A program made the position numbers and the translations under genes. Source: CBDEUK01 sp965250225 (lineage in GTDB: Bacteria > Pseudomonadota > Gammaproteobacteria > Eutrophobiales > Eutrophobiaceae). From it: DNA of 64,000 nt. The stretch is from the NCBI GenBank assembly GCA_965250225.1, contig CBDFNQ010000036.1:124001-188000 (forward strand), written 5' to 3'. Shown here piece after piece: positions 35,931 through 45,201 of this stretch (its first letter is position 1; every line of letters starts with the position of its first letter). The notes beneath the pieces are model-generated. The model saw only the letters and a list, made by a program, of their open reading frames with translations. It searched no databases and was not told the DNA's origin.

Positions 35931-38024
35931 TTAAAATAAGACGTCCTCAATAAATTGCTCATGGTCTTCATCCTGAGTTTCACTATTTATTGTAGAATTT
36001 ATGCCATCGCTCCCAGCAACGCCTTTTCCCTGTATCAAACTTTGTTCGACCATTCCGCGCATTTGTCCAGCATTTAAACTCAGCTCATGACTTGATCGAC
36101 TGGCATTAGTCACTGTCACCACGGTTTCTGCTGCAATTTGGCTGATTGAGTTTATATTTTCAGTCAGTAAGGTCGAGTTATTACTTTGCGCCATAAGGGA
36201 GTCGGCAATCCTGGTACTTGTATCGGTGATGGTATTCACCTCATGACTAATGGCTTCAAGGAGTTCTCCCGCAGTCTGGGAAATGCTGACGCTGCCTTTT
36301 GCCATATCCAGCCCTTTTGCAAGAGCAGAAACAGCCTGTTGTGATTCTGATTGTAGTGTGTTGATCATAGTCTGGATATTAGTTGTTTCCTGTGCTGTCC
36401 GTAAAGATAGTGATCTTACTTCATCAGCAACAACGGCAAAACCACGGCCAAATTCTCCAGCTCGTGCAGCTTCAATGGCGGCGTTTAACGCTAACAGATT
36501 TGTTTGATCAGAGATGTCGCCTATTACAGCGAGTATGCTGCCGATACTCTTTGTTTCTGAAGCCAATCTCTGAACAGTTTCAGAAATATTTTCCATTTCA
36601 TTCGCTAGTTCATTAATGGAATGAATCGATTGATTTGAAATCTCAAGACCTTTTTCAGCATCTTTTGTCGCCAGCTTGGCTGAATCGGCAGCAGCATTAG
36701 TATTCGATGAAATGGTTTCAAGCGCACGCGACATATCAGTAATACCCACAGCAACTTCAGAAATTTTCTGTTGTTGATGCTCAACCCGTTTCGTTATCTG
36801 CTTTGTGGTTTCTGACATATTGTTAGCTTCTTTAGCCAAATCAGAGGACGATGTATTGACAAGTTTGACAACTGTTCCGATTTGTTTAATGAATCGATTA
36901 AACCCGCGTGCAAACCAGGAAAGTTCGTCGTAACCTTTGTCATCCAGCTGCATCTGAAGATTTCCTTTATCAGCGACCTCTGCCATCGATTCGCCGAACC
37001 GTGTCATTCTTCCTGAAATCGATGCAACAAGCATGCTCCCCATGCCAATTCCAAATAACACTCCGATAAGCACAGACATGATGATATAGTTTCTACTTTT
37101 CGACACATTTAGAATCATCTTTTGATCAGCAGAGTCTATTAAATCCAGTGCCTGTTGGTGTAGCTTGGCCAGATCAGCAGTTATTTCTCCAACCAATGGA
37201 TCAATTTGTGTTTCTATCAGATGAATGTCTCTACGCCATTTTTCACCACCATGAATACCGATCAAGGATTCAAGATAGACTTCAAACTTATCCTGCATGG
37301 TCAATATCTTATTGATTGTCAGTTCGGAAACTGACTGAGGAGATGAGGCTTTGGCTATAGAGCGATTCTCGGATAAAAGCCTGTTGAGATTGTCAAGGGA
37401 ATCTTGACGGCGATAGGTCAGATAAGCCTGCAGATTGCTGGATATCTCATACCAGATAGATAGTAGCTGACTTTTATTGTATTGCGCTTCTACGTCTGGT
37501 TTCCCATTCCGTGATTTTTTTAACAAACTGAGAACTTCATTGCTGATTGGGAGCATGAGTTTCTCGGCATATTTTAGACCGGGAATATTCTCCTCAGGGT
37601 ATGCTCCTATCTTAGTAATATACTGTTTATATTTCTCGAGTGTAGCGACATTTTTTTCAATCTTTTCAATCAACAGCCGAGAATTAGCTTCAGAAAATAT
37701 GTCAGCACTAGCATGCAGAACTCCAAGCCCAACTTTAGCCTTGTTAAGGGCATCCGTATACATCTTCTGGTATTCAATATTCGATGTCAACAAATAGAAG
37801 CCCAGGCCACCATAGGCCAGATCTATATGTTCCGAGATTTTACCTGTTGTATCAACAACCGGCTCTATCTCTTCCAGGATGTATTGCATCTCATGCTGAA
37901 TTTCGTATTGCTGCCAGATACTAAAAGCCCCCAGCAAAACAAATGCTAACAGGCCACCCCCGATTGAGAAGCTGACCTTTTGTCGAATTGAAATTCGTTT
38001 TAGAAATGTGTCCGAACCAGACAT
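35931..38024 (-). CDS. Methyl-accepting chemotaxis protein
   Basis: 697 residues. Two membrane segments (about 20-42 and 314-338) bracket a ~270-residue, mostly helical periplasmic sensor. HAMP region follows (FGESMAEVADKG...ELSWFARGFNRFI), then a signalling coiled coil whose tip is DQTNLLALNAAIEAARAG. The C-terminus lacks a recognisable CheR-docking pentapeptide. Ligand unknown. No che genes are in the window. A hairpin overlapping the stop (around 35920-35937) may act as a weak terminator. Confidence 0.93.
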   Translation of the reverse strand: MSGSDTFLKRISIRQKVSFSIGGGLLAFVLLGAFSIWQQYEIQHEMQYILEEIEPVVDTTGKISEHIDLAYGGLGFYLLTSNIEYQKMYTDALNKAKVGLGVLHASADIFSEANSRLLIEKIEKNVATLEKYKQYITKIGAYPEENIPGLKYAEKLMLPISNEVLSLLKKSRNGKPDVEAQYNKSQLLSIWYEISSNLQAYLTYRRQDSLDNLNRLLSENRSIAKASSPQSVSELTINKILTMQDKFEVYLESLIGIHGGEKWRRDIHLIETQIDPLVGEITADLAKLHQQALDLIDSADQKMILNVSKSRNYIIMSVLIGVLFGIGMGSMLVASISGRMTRFGESMAEVADKGNLQMQLDDKGYDELSWFARGFNRFIKQIGTVVKLVNTSSSDLAKEANNMSETTKQITKRVEHQQQKISEVAVGITDMSRALETISSNTNAAADSAKLATKDAEKGLEISNQSIHSINELANEMENISETVQRLASETKSIGSILAVIGDISDQTNLLALNAAIEAARAGEFGRGFAVVADEVRSLSLRTAQETTNIQTMINTLQSESQQAVSALAKGLDMAKGSVSISQTAGELLEAISHEVNTITDTSTRIADSLMAQSNNSTLLTENINSISQIAAETVVTVTNASRSSHELSLNAGQMRGMVEQSLIQGKGVAGSDGINSTINSETQDEDHEQFIEDVLF

Positions 38025-38173
38025 ATATTTTTACACCTCTCTGTGTTTTTAAAACTCTGAACAAATTGCGCCCGTCATTTCGAACCCTGTTCCAAATCCT
38101 TAGATGTCGGAGCGGCAACTGTTATCTGTTCCATCTTACAATAGTATCGTCAGCACAAAAATATACTTGAACA

Positions 38174-38256
38174 ACAAATCAGGCTACTCTTTTGATGATA
38201 TTTTCTTGTTAGCCTGGCAGAAGTCCTTATCTTTACCCGACCAAAATCGGGTTTTT
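38174..38256 (+). ncRNA. Candidate small RNA ending in a terminator hairpin
   Basis: A TATACT -10 at 38162-38167 predicts a start near 38174; the -35 is poor. Hairpin 1 pairs CAGGCTA (38180-38186) with TAGCCTG (38210-38216). Hairpin 2 is the terminator ACCCGA / TCGGGT with a run of T. No open reading frame upstream explains this terminator. Expression is unproven. Confidence 0.4.
38235..38256 (+). terminator. Rho-independent terminator with no upstream gene
   Basis: ACCCGA (38235-38240), six-base loop, TCGGGT (38247-38252), then TTTT to 38256. It faces the dihaem peroxidase gene but lies 220 bp before it. Confidence 0.7.
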
Positions 38257-38473
38257 CAGGGCCGATTCACTAAATTTGCCAACCATGCTGTTATTTCTCA
38301 CCTACCGTCGTACATTTCTGATGCTTATTGAGAAAAATGTCTAAAGAATCCCTTTCGCCTGCCGATGTAGTCTGTAGTGCTTCGTATGAATTCTCCATCG
38401 TGCTCATTTATATGAAAAAAAATAGGCATTCAATTGAACTTACAAAAATTGCACAACAATTAGGATAGTAACG

Positions 38474-39541
38474 ATTAAAATAGATCTCCCAGTAAATTTC
38501 GGACTGGCCCTGCTATTCTTTCTGTTTCCTAGCATGAGTAGCGCAGAAGATAACTATATCATTGAGGCAGGCCACCCAAGTTTGCAGGAGTGGTTACTGC
38601 CTGATACGCCACCTTATCCTGAAGACAACAAATCCAATCTAGCTCGTGTTGAACTCGGCAAGATGCTGTATTTTGATAATCGGCTTAGTGGGGACGGTAA
38701 TATGAGCTGTGCAACTTGTCACAACCCCATGTATGGCTGGTCAGATGGGTTACCAACTGCAAAAGGTGTGGAAAGTAAAGTGTTAGGGCGTGCTTCACCT
38801 ACCGTGATCAATACCGCTTATAACTCAATACAAATGTGGGACGGGCGTAAAGCAAGTTTGGAAGAACAGGTTATGGAACCTATGGAAGCCACGCTTGAAA
38901 TGAATATAGACATTGACCTACTGTTCAAATGGTTGCAAAGCAATCCAGGTTACATTGATGCCTTTGAGAAGGCCTATCCTGGAAAAGGAATTAACACGGA
39001 TACAGTATCCAAAGCAATTGCCAGTTTTGAACGATCTATTATCAGTAACAACTCGCCTTTTGATAGTTGGGTCAAGGGAGACAAGAATGCCATGTCTCAG
39101 CAACAAATCCGGGGTTTTAAATTATTTGTCGACGACCAAAAGGCAGCCTGTGCTGCTTGTCATTCCGCACCCAATTTCACCGATAATGGTTTTCATAATA
39201 TTGGCCTGGCCTCGTTTGATATAGCTGAGCCTGATGTCGGCCGCTTTGCACAAAGACCATTAAAATTAATGAAAGGAGCTTTCAAGACGCCCACCCTGCG
39301 CGATATCACATTAACAGCGCCCTATTTCCATGATGGCTCTGCCACTACCCTGAGGGAAGTTGTTGATCATTATTCCAAGGGTGGGGTTGTGAAAACAAAT
39401 CTGTCACCAAACTTTAAAGATGGCCTCGTCTTGAGTGAACATGACAAAGCAGATTTGGTCGCTTTCATGCAGGCATTATCCAGCCCACCGCAAGAACACA
39501 CATTTCCAAACCTGCCACAGGGATTAGTAGTGAGCGAATAA
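38474..39541 (+). CDS. MauG/CcpA-family dihaem cytochrome c peroxidase
   Basis: Periplasmic dihaem peroxidase-like protein. Haem motifs CATCH (about residues 79-83) and CAACH (226-230), with AELG-type LGKMLYFDNRLSGDGNMSC, PTVINTAYN and TPTLRDITLTAPYFHDGS signatures. The first ATG (38534) lies inside the signal peptide. Twenty further codons upstream (KIDLPVNFGLALLFFLF after ATT 38474) complete it, with AGGA nine bases before the ATT. So an AUU start or a lost ATG is likely. It heads a redox cluster with a cupredoxin and a cytochrome c. Removal of peroxide with electrons from the cupredoxin is inferred. Confidence 0.85.
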   Translation: MKIDLPVNFGLALLFFLFPSMSSAEDNYIIEAGHPSLQEWLLPDTPPYPEDNKSNLARVELGKMLYFDNRLSGDGNMSCATCHNPMYGWSDGLPTAKGVESKVLGRASPTVINTAYNSIQMWDGRKASLEEQVMEPMEATLEMNIDIDLLFKWLQSNPGYIDAFEKAYPGKGINTDTVSKAIASFERSIISNNSPFDSWVKGDKNAMSQQQIRGFKLFVDDQKAACAACHSAPNFTDNGFHNIGLASFDIAEPDVGRFAQRPLKLMKGAFKTPTLRDITLTAPYFHDGSATTLREVVDHYSKGGVVKTNLSPNFKDGLVLSEHDKADLVAFMQALSSPPQEHTFPNLPQGLVVSE

Positions 39542-39577
39542 CAGACTAATATTTATAATATGAGATGAATAATAATC

Positions 39578-39898
39578 ATGAAAAAAACACTAGTACTTTC
39601 CATCATTATTGCCGGATTGTTTATTGGTCAAGTCGTAGCTGCAGAAGAATTTATTGTCAGTCAGAAGAACAAAGCGTTTTCTGTCAGTGAATTAACGATC
39701 AAAGTTGGAGATTCCGTCGGTTTTAAAAACGAAGACGATTTTCACCATAATATTTTCAGCTTATCTGACACCAGTCTGTTTGACCTAGGATCTTATGAAA
39801 AAGGCAAAACCAAATCAGTGACGTTTGACACAGCTGGAACCGTTGATATTGAGTGTGCAATACACCCGAACATGACTATGAAAATAATAGTTGAGTAA
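39578..39898 (+). CDS. Small blue-copper protein (cupredoxin)
   Basis: 106 residues with a signal peptide ending VVAAEE. The plastocyanin/amicyanin-like fold carries copper ligands His in EDDFHHNIFS and Cys, His, Met in ECAIHPNMTM. It would ferry electrons in the periplasm. It lies 36 bp after the dihaem peroxidase gene, so it is a likely redox partner and probably cotranscribed. No amine dehydrogenase genes are nearby despite the amicyanin resemblance. Confidence 0.88.
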   Translation: MKKTLVLSIIIAGLFIGQVVAAEEFIVSQKNKAFSVSELTIKVGDSVGFKNEDDFHHNIFSLSDTSLFDLGSYEKGKTKSVTFDTAGTVDIECAIHPNMTMKIIVE

Positions 39899-39923
39899 AT
39901 CTTACTTCACATCTTAGGTCAAC

Positions 39924-40625
39924 ATGAAAAATAGTTTTGCATTTATGGCTTGCCTGATTTTTATTTTTAAGTGGCAATCAGGTTTTGCAACAAATGATAT
40001 TGAACCATCATAGGAATTTGGCGCAAGAACCTATATTGATCGTTGTTCTCTCTGTCATGGTTCCGAAGGCTATGGCGATGGATTGATGGCTTTATCATTG
40101 AAAGATTATCCGCAAACTAATTTGCACATAAATCGATACGGAAAGGATAAAAAAAGCTTACGTCAATCTATTGTAAACAGTGGAAGCAAAGGTGAAATGA
40201 ATAAGGAGATGCCGCCCTGGAGGGTTGAACTGAGCTATCAGGAAATAGAAGCATTAATATTGTTCCTGAAATTGATGCATTCATCTCCGACAGAATTAAT
40301 TGGGCTAGTAAAAAGTATCAAAATACAACAAGGGGGAAATCTGTTTCAATATTACTGTTCACTATGTCACGGCAAAACAGGTAACGGAGATGGCAGGATG
40401 GCAGAAATTATCAATGATCCACCACCATTTGATTTAACCAAAAGCGTTCTTCCCGCCGAGTATCTGCAAAATATTATTACTCTTGGTGGAGCTAAAATAA
40501 AACGCTCCGAACGTATGCCTCCCTGGGGGGATGAATTCACCGACAGTGAAATTAACTCTATCATCGGCATCCAATATTTAGCAAACTGGTTGAAAACAGG
40601 CTCTGCTCATTACATTATTAAATAA
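39924..40625 (+). pseudogene. Dihaem cytochrome c with amber codon after the signal peptide
   Basis: ATG 39924 begins a signal peptide (SFAFMACLIFIFKWQSGFA). TAG at 40011-40013 follows at codon 30, and the frame then continues without interruption to 40625. The remainder has haem motif CSLCHGSEGYGDG, a MPPW segment, a second CSLCHGKTGNGDG and another MPPWG, the pattern of two-domain cytochromes c. An internal ATG at 40086 would omit the first haem and the export signal. Third gene of the redox cluster; read-through, decay or base error all remain possible. Confidence 0.8.
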
Positions 40626-40716
40626 ACATTCCATGATAAATTTTTTAGAAAATATCTTCTGTAATAAAACTGGCATACAATCATTGCAATGTAAAACCCA
40701 ACAACAAAGATTCTGT

Positions 40717-41643
40717 ATGAAAACAATTATATCTGTTAATAATCTTAGCAAGACCTATGGCTCCGGATTTCAGGCACTTAACAACATTAATCTGAAGATC
40801 AATCAAGGAGAGATCTTTGCTCTACTTGGGCCGAATGGCGCGGGTAAAACAACACTGATTAACATCATCTGCGGAATTGTTAACCCAGGCGATGGTGAAA
40901 TTGTGGCCAACGGCCACAACATTATTTCTGACTTCCGCGCAGCGCGATCAAAGATTGGGCTGGTACCACAGGAATTAACGACTGATATGTTTGAAAGTGT
41001 CTGGAGCACGGTGAACTTCAGTCGTGGCTTATATGGTAAAGCACCTAACCCTGCCTATGTCGAAAAAATATTACGTACCCTTTCCCTATGGGACAAAAAA
41101 GACTCAAAGATCATGGCACTGTCGGGCGGTATGAAACGTCGAGTCATGATTGCCAAAGCCCTGTCACATGAACCGACAATATTATTTCTTGATGAGCCAA
41201 CTGCCGGTGTTGATGTCGAATTGCGTCGAGACATGTGGGAGATGGTTCGTGGCTTACGCGAGAATGGTGTGACCATTATACTGACCACACATTATATAGA
41301 AGAAGCCGAAGAAATGGCCGATCGTATCGGTGTGATCAACAAGGGTGAGATTATCGTAGTAGAAGAGAAGACTGCCCTGATGAAAAAACTCGGCAAGAAA
41401 CAATTGATTTTACATTTACAAAATCAATTGGGTCGAATTCCAGACGAACTTGCTGGACATTCATTAGAACTTACAGCCAATGGTAATGAATTAATTTATA
41501 CCTACGACACACAACATGAAAAAACAGGTATTTCTGTATTGATGAAGAAACTGAATGAATGCGATATCGAATTTACAGACATTCATTCAAATGAAAGTTC
41601 GTTGGAAGATATTTTCGTTAGTCTGGTGAGAACAAAAAAATGA
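40717..41643 (+). CDS. ABC transporter ATP-binding protein, YadG-like
   Basis: About 308 residues from ATG 40717; an upstream in-frame ATG at 40633 adds 28 residues without family support. Walker A GPNGAGKTT, Q-loop GLVPQELT, signature LSGGMKRRVMIAKAL, Walker B ILFLDEPTAGVDVELRR and H-loop TTHYIEEAE. The close match is E. coli YadG, energising an ABC-2 exporter of unknown substrate. Overlaps the permease gene by four bases (ATGA). It may be cotranscribed with the preceding cytochrome gene. Confidence 0.9.
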   Translation: MKTIISVNNLSKTYGSGFQALNNINLKINQGEIFALLGPNGAGKTTLINIICGIVNPGDGEIVANGHNIISDFRAARSKIGLVPQELTTDMFESVWSTVNFSRGLYGKAPNPAYVEKILRTLSLWDKKDSKIMALSGGMKRRVMIAKALSHEPTILFLDEPTAGVDVELRRDMWEMVRGLRENGVTIILTTHYIEEAEEMADRIGVINKGEIIVVEEKTALMKKLGKKQLILHLQNQLGRIPDELAGHSLELTANGNELIYTYDTQHEKTGISVLMKKLNECDIEFTDIHSNESSLEDIFVSLVRTKK

Positions 41644-42401
41644 ATTTCTATGCGATCAAGGCAATTTACTATTTTGAAATGGCTCGTACCGCACGAACAT
41701 TAATGCAAAGCATCGCATCGCCAGTTCTTTCAACCTCGCTTTACTTTGTCGTATTCGGTGCAGCCATTGGATCACGAATGGGAGAAATCGATGGGATCAG
41801 TTACGCTGCTTTCATCATTCCTGGCTTAATTATGTTGTCACTATTTAACGAAAGCATATCAAACGCCTCGTTTGGAATTTACATGCCAAAATTTACCGGT
41901 ACGATCTATGAGATCCTTTCCGCACCGATATCTTATGTCGAAATACTACTTGGTTTTGTCGGCGCAGCAGCAAGCAAATCGATCATACTTGGTCTGATTA
42001 TTTTATTAACTGCGCGGCTGTTTGTTGATTATGAGATTGAACATCCATTTTTCATGTTTGGATTTCTCGTACTCACTGCACTAAGTTTCAGCCTGTTTGG
42101 TTTTATTCTTGGAGTGTGGGCTGACAATTTTGAGAAGCTTCAAATCGTACCAATGATGATCATTACACCACTCACTTTTCTAGGTGGTAGCTTTTATTCG
42201 ATCAATATGCTGCCACCACTATGGCAAAAAATTACTTTATTCAATCCCGTGGTGTATTTAATCAGCGGTTTCCGCTGGAGTTTTTATGGTGTTGCAGATG
42301 TCGATATCATGATCAGTCTGGGAATGACACTGCTGTTTATGCTATTGTGTCTGACAACTATCTGGTGGATTTTTAAAACAGGATATCGATTAAAGGATTG
42401 A
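41640..42401 (+). CDS. ABC-2 type permease, YadH-like
   Basis: 253 residues, six membrane segments, ABC-2 signature region PLTFLGGSFYSINMLPPLW then LFNPVVYLISGFRWSFYG. Pairs with the ATPase directly upstream. Substrate unknown; the YadGH family includes lipid and drug exporters. About 200 bp without features separate it from the next gene. Confidence 0.9.
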   Translation: MNFYAIKAIYYFEMARTARTLMQSIASPVLSTSLYFVVFGAAIGSRMGEIDGISYAAFIIPGLIMLSLFNESISNASFGIYMPKFTGTIYEILSAPISYVEILLGFVGAAASKSIILGLIILLTARLFVDYEIEHPFFMFGFLVLTALSFSLFGFILGVWADNFEKLQIVPMMIITPLTFLGGSFYSINMLPPLWQKITLFNPVVYLISGFRWSFYGVADVDIMISLGMTLLFMLLCLTTIWWIFKTGYRLKD

Positions 42402-42603
42402 GACTATGGGCGTCGAAATGCAATGGAATTGATACCTACTTTCTATTATGGAATTCAGGAACATTCCTTTTTCGATGTGTCGTATCTATTTTCAACTTCA
42501 GCACCTAGACTTTATAAAAATTTTTATACAGGCAACCGTTAAAGCCTATAATTTAGAGCCAAAAATAAACCAGAATGATTGATTTAAAAAAGGATAGAAA
42601 AAT

Positions 42604-44247
42604 ATGAAAGCCAGCGATCTGTTTATAAAATGCCTTGAAAATGAAGGGGTTGAATATATTTTAGGTGTCCCCGGAGAGGAAAACCTCGATTTTCTTGAGT
42701 CCTTACGCCAGTCCAGCAAAATCAAACTGATCCTGACTCGGCACGAACAACCCGCTGGTTTCATGGCAGCGACCATAGGCAGGTTAACCGGAAAACTGGG
42801 GGTCTGTGTCTCCACTTTGGGGCCTGGTGCTACCAATTTTGTAACCGCCTCGGCCTATGCACAACTCGGTGCCATGCCTATGCTAATGATAACCGGACAA
42901 AAACCCGTACATTCCAGCAAACAGGGACATTTTCAGATCATAGATGCCGTCGACATGATGCGGCCTATTACTAAATATACTAAATCTATTGGCCGTGGAG
43001 ACCGTATCCCAACGGTTGTCCGTGAAGCTTTTAAGATTGCAGAAGATGAGCGACCCGGCGCAGTGCATATTGAATTGCCGGAAGACGTAGCAAGTGAAGA
43101 CACTAACACCAATCCAATGGCTGTCACCAGAGTCAGGCGTCCGGATGCAAATGACAAAGCAGTCGCGATCGCAGCCGAAATGATTGAAGGCGCGAAGTCA
43201 CCCCTAATCTTGATCGGTGCTGGGGCAAATCGCAAACGCGTTTCTAAAATGATCAGTGCATTTATCGATAAAACATCCATTCCATTTTTTGATACACAAA
43301 TGGGCAAAGGCGTTATTCCAGAAGATCATCCTTTGTTCATAGGAACAGCTGCACTGTCGGATAATGATTATTTACATTGCGCAGTTGATCGCGCCGACCT
43401 GATCATCAACATTGGTCATGATGTGGTTGAGAAACCACCTTTCTTTATGACTGAAGGTGGCACCAAGGTTATTCATATCAATTATTCTCCTGCGAATATT
43501 GACGAGGTGTATTTTCCACAACACGAAGTACTCGGTGATATCGCCAATGCAATGTGGCAATTATCAGAAAAAATAAAACCTCAAGACCATTGGAATTTTG
43601 ATTACTACCATACGGTTAAAAATTATGTTGATGAAAAAATGGCAGAGAACAGCGATGATGATCGCTTTCCGATTATTCCTCAACGTTTTGTGGCTGACAT
43701 CCGTTCGGTTATGGGAGCAGAAGATATCATCGCTTTAGACAATGGTGTTTATAAAGTCTGGTTTGCGCGCAACTATCGTGCACTTGCGCCCAACACCGTA
43801 TTACTTGATAACGCGTTGGCAACCATGGGAGCCGGTTTGCCATCGGCGATGGCGGCAAAAATGGTATATCCAGACAGAAAGGTCATGGCTATCTGTGGTG
43901 ATGGTGGCTTTATGATGAACAGCCAGGAACTTGAAACGGCTGTTCGCCTGAAACTGGATATGGTGATTGTCATTTTAAACGATAACGCCTATGGCATGAT
44001 TAAATGGAAGCAAAACGGCATGGGGTTTGAAGACTTTGGCCTGGATTACGGTAATCCCGATTTTGTAAAATACGCAGAAAGTTATGGTGCTATCGGCCAT
44101 AGAATAACCAGCAATGCCGGCTTCAAAGAAACCCTGGAAACCGCGCTGAACACGCCAGGAGTACATTTAATTGAAACTCCTGTCGATTATTCTGAAAATG
44201 CCCGCGTCCTGACAGAAGAATTAAGAAACAAAGCCTGCATACTATAA
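42604..44247 (+). CDS. Acetolactate synthase large subunit-like thiamine diphosphate enzyme
   Basis: 547 residues. The catalytic Glu lies in RHEQPAGFMAATIGRLTG. The ThDP/Mg motif is GDGGFMMNSQELETAVRL with NDNAYGMI at the usual distance. The FAD/quinone-binding middle domain is present (LILIGAGANRKRVSKM). No small regulatory subunit gene (ilvH/ilvN) follows, which favours a stand-alone AlsS-like enzyme over branched-chain biosynthesis. Other members decarboxylate related 2-oxo acids, so the exact reaction is not certain. It converges on the nitroreductase gene. Confidence 0.85.
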   Translation: MKASDLFIKCLENEGVEYILGVPGEENLDFLESLRQSSKIKLILTRHEQPAGFMAATIGRLTGKLGVCVSTLGPGATNFVTASAYAQLGAMPMLMITGQKPVHSSKQGHFQIIDAVDMMRPITKYTKSIGRGDRIPTVVREAFKIAEDERPGAVHIELPEDVASEDTNTNPMAVTRVRRPDANDKAVAIAAEMIEGAKSPLILIGAGANRKRVSKMISAFIDKTSIPFFDTQMGKGVIPEDHPLFIGTAALSDNDYLHCAVDRADLIINIGHDVVEKPPFFMTEGGTKVIHINYSPANIDEVYFPQHEVLGDIANAMWQLSEKIKPQDHWNFDYYHTVKNYVDEKMAENSDDDRFPIIPQRFVADIRSVMGAEDIIALDNGVYKVWFARNYRALAPNTVLLDNALATMGAGLPSAMAAKMVYPDRKVMAICGDGGFMMNSQELETAVRLKLDMVIVILNDNAYGMIKWKQNGMGFEDFGLDYGNPDFVKYAESYGAIGHRITSNAGFKETLETALNTPGVHLIETPVDYSENARVLTEELRNKACIL

Positions 44248-44257
44248 AAAGGTGTGG

Positions 44258-44821
44258 CTAAGGTAATTCGACGCAGATTTTGTCTATTGCAGAATGGCGT
44301 ATTTCAGGAATTTCTTTAGGATAACCATACCAGAGCAGTCCTACTGAGTATTCCTGATCTGGATTTATCCAGACCAGTTCATAGAAACGTGGATCACAGA
44401 TCACATCACCCGTGGTCCATTTTACACCAACGCCTTCTTGCCAAAGATACAGCGACAAATTTTGTATAGCACAACAACAAGCCGCGTAATCTTCCTGATT
44501 GGTAATGGGATCAGATGATTTATCACAACTGACCAACAACCAGCCCGGAACCTGACGCCAACGTTTTAATTTAGCCTGACCGGCTTTCTCGCCTTTTTTT
44601 TCTGTTACTACTTCAGCATTAAGCAAACAAATTTGTTCCGCTGTCTCAGGCCCTATCAAATAGAAATGCCAGGGTTCGGTTAAGTGATGGTTCGGTGCAC
44701 ATTGCGCCAGCCCAATTGCGGATTTGATTAATTCGTCATCGGGTTTCTTATTCGGTTTAAATAAATGGATCGTACGACGACCACGAATGATGGTTTCAAC
44801 GGATGGGTTTTGTTTGTTCAT
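44258..44821 (-). CDS. Nitroreductase-family flavoprotein
   Basis: 187 residues of the NAD(P)H nitroreductase (YdjA-like) family, FMN-binding homodimers. RGRRTIHLFKPNKKP opening, APNHHLTEPWHFYLIG and AACCCAIQNLSLYLWQEG and VGLLWYGYPKE close to the end. Natural substrate unknown. Convergent with the acetolactate synthase-like gene, ten bases apart. Confidence 0.87.
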   Translation of the reverse strand: MNKQNPSVETIIRGRRTIHLFKPNKKPDDELIKSAIGLAQCAPNHHLTEPWHFYLIGPETAEQICLLNAEVVTEKKGEKAGQAKLKRWRQVPGWLLVSCDKSSDPITNQEDYAACCCAIQNLSLYLWQEGVGVKWTTGDVICDPRFYELVWINPDQEYSVGLLWYGYPKEIPEIRHSAIDKICVELP

Positions 44822-45201
44822 CGATAATCCAACTACCTATTTCACTAATCTATGGCAAAGCCAATAATAATAAATCACTATTAAGGTCAATACTGTGGCA
44901 GAAATTACCATCGAAAGCATCCGCAGAAGCTTAGGAAACAAGGATAAGTAATTAACTTAAGCCTATGATTACAATACTTATGTCTTCTTTGGCCGATCTT
45001 TTTATTGATCAATAACTAATCGTAACCAATTGTTTTTATTATATATTTTTATATTTCGTATTTGCAAGTGTGGCTGATCTGTTCATCCTGAAACATCCTG
45101 CTGCAACACTTTCTTTGTCAATCGAATATTATTGGCTCAAGAATTGCTCCTTCCCTGTCGATAGTGGTATTTGTGAATCGGATTAATGACGGGGACAGAC
45201 C
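44822..45201. other. Intergenic region, no complete gene
   Basis: A+T-rich. A short open stretch at about 44895-44951 (VAEITIESIRRSLGNKDK then TAA) could be the tail of a lost gene, but this is weak. It must also hold the promoter of the small gene at 45202. Confidence 0.35.

Larger units (their letters stand above)
38025..38473. other. Intergenic region before the dihaem peroxidase gene
   Basis: About 450 bp without a convincing protein gene. It contains the candidate small RNA at 38174-38256. The 75-codon open frame at 38104-38331 has no protein-like features, and the hairpin structure in the same stretch is the better explanation. Confidence 0.5.

Noticed and set aside
38104..38331. 75-codon plus-strand open frame
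   Set aside because: It runs through two hairpins and a terminator, shows no protein-like composition and has no ribosome site; a small RNA explains the region better.
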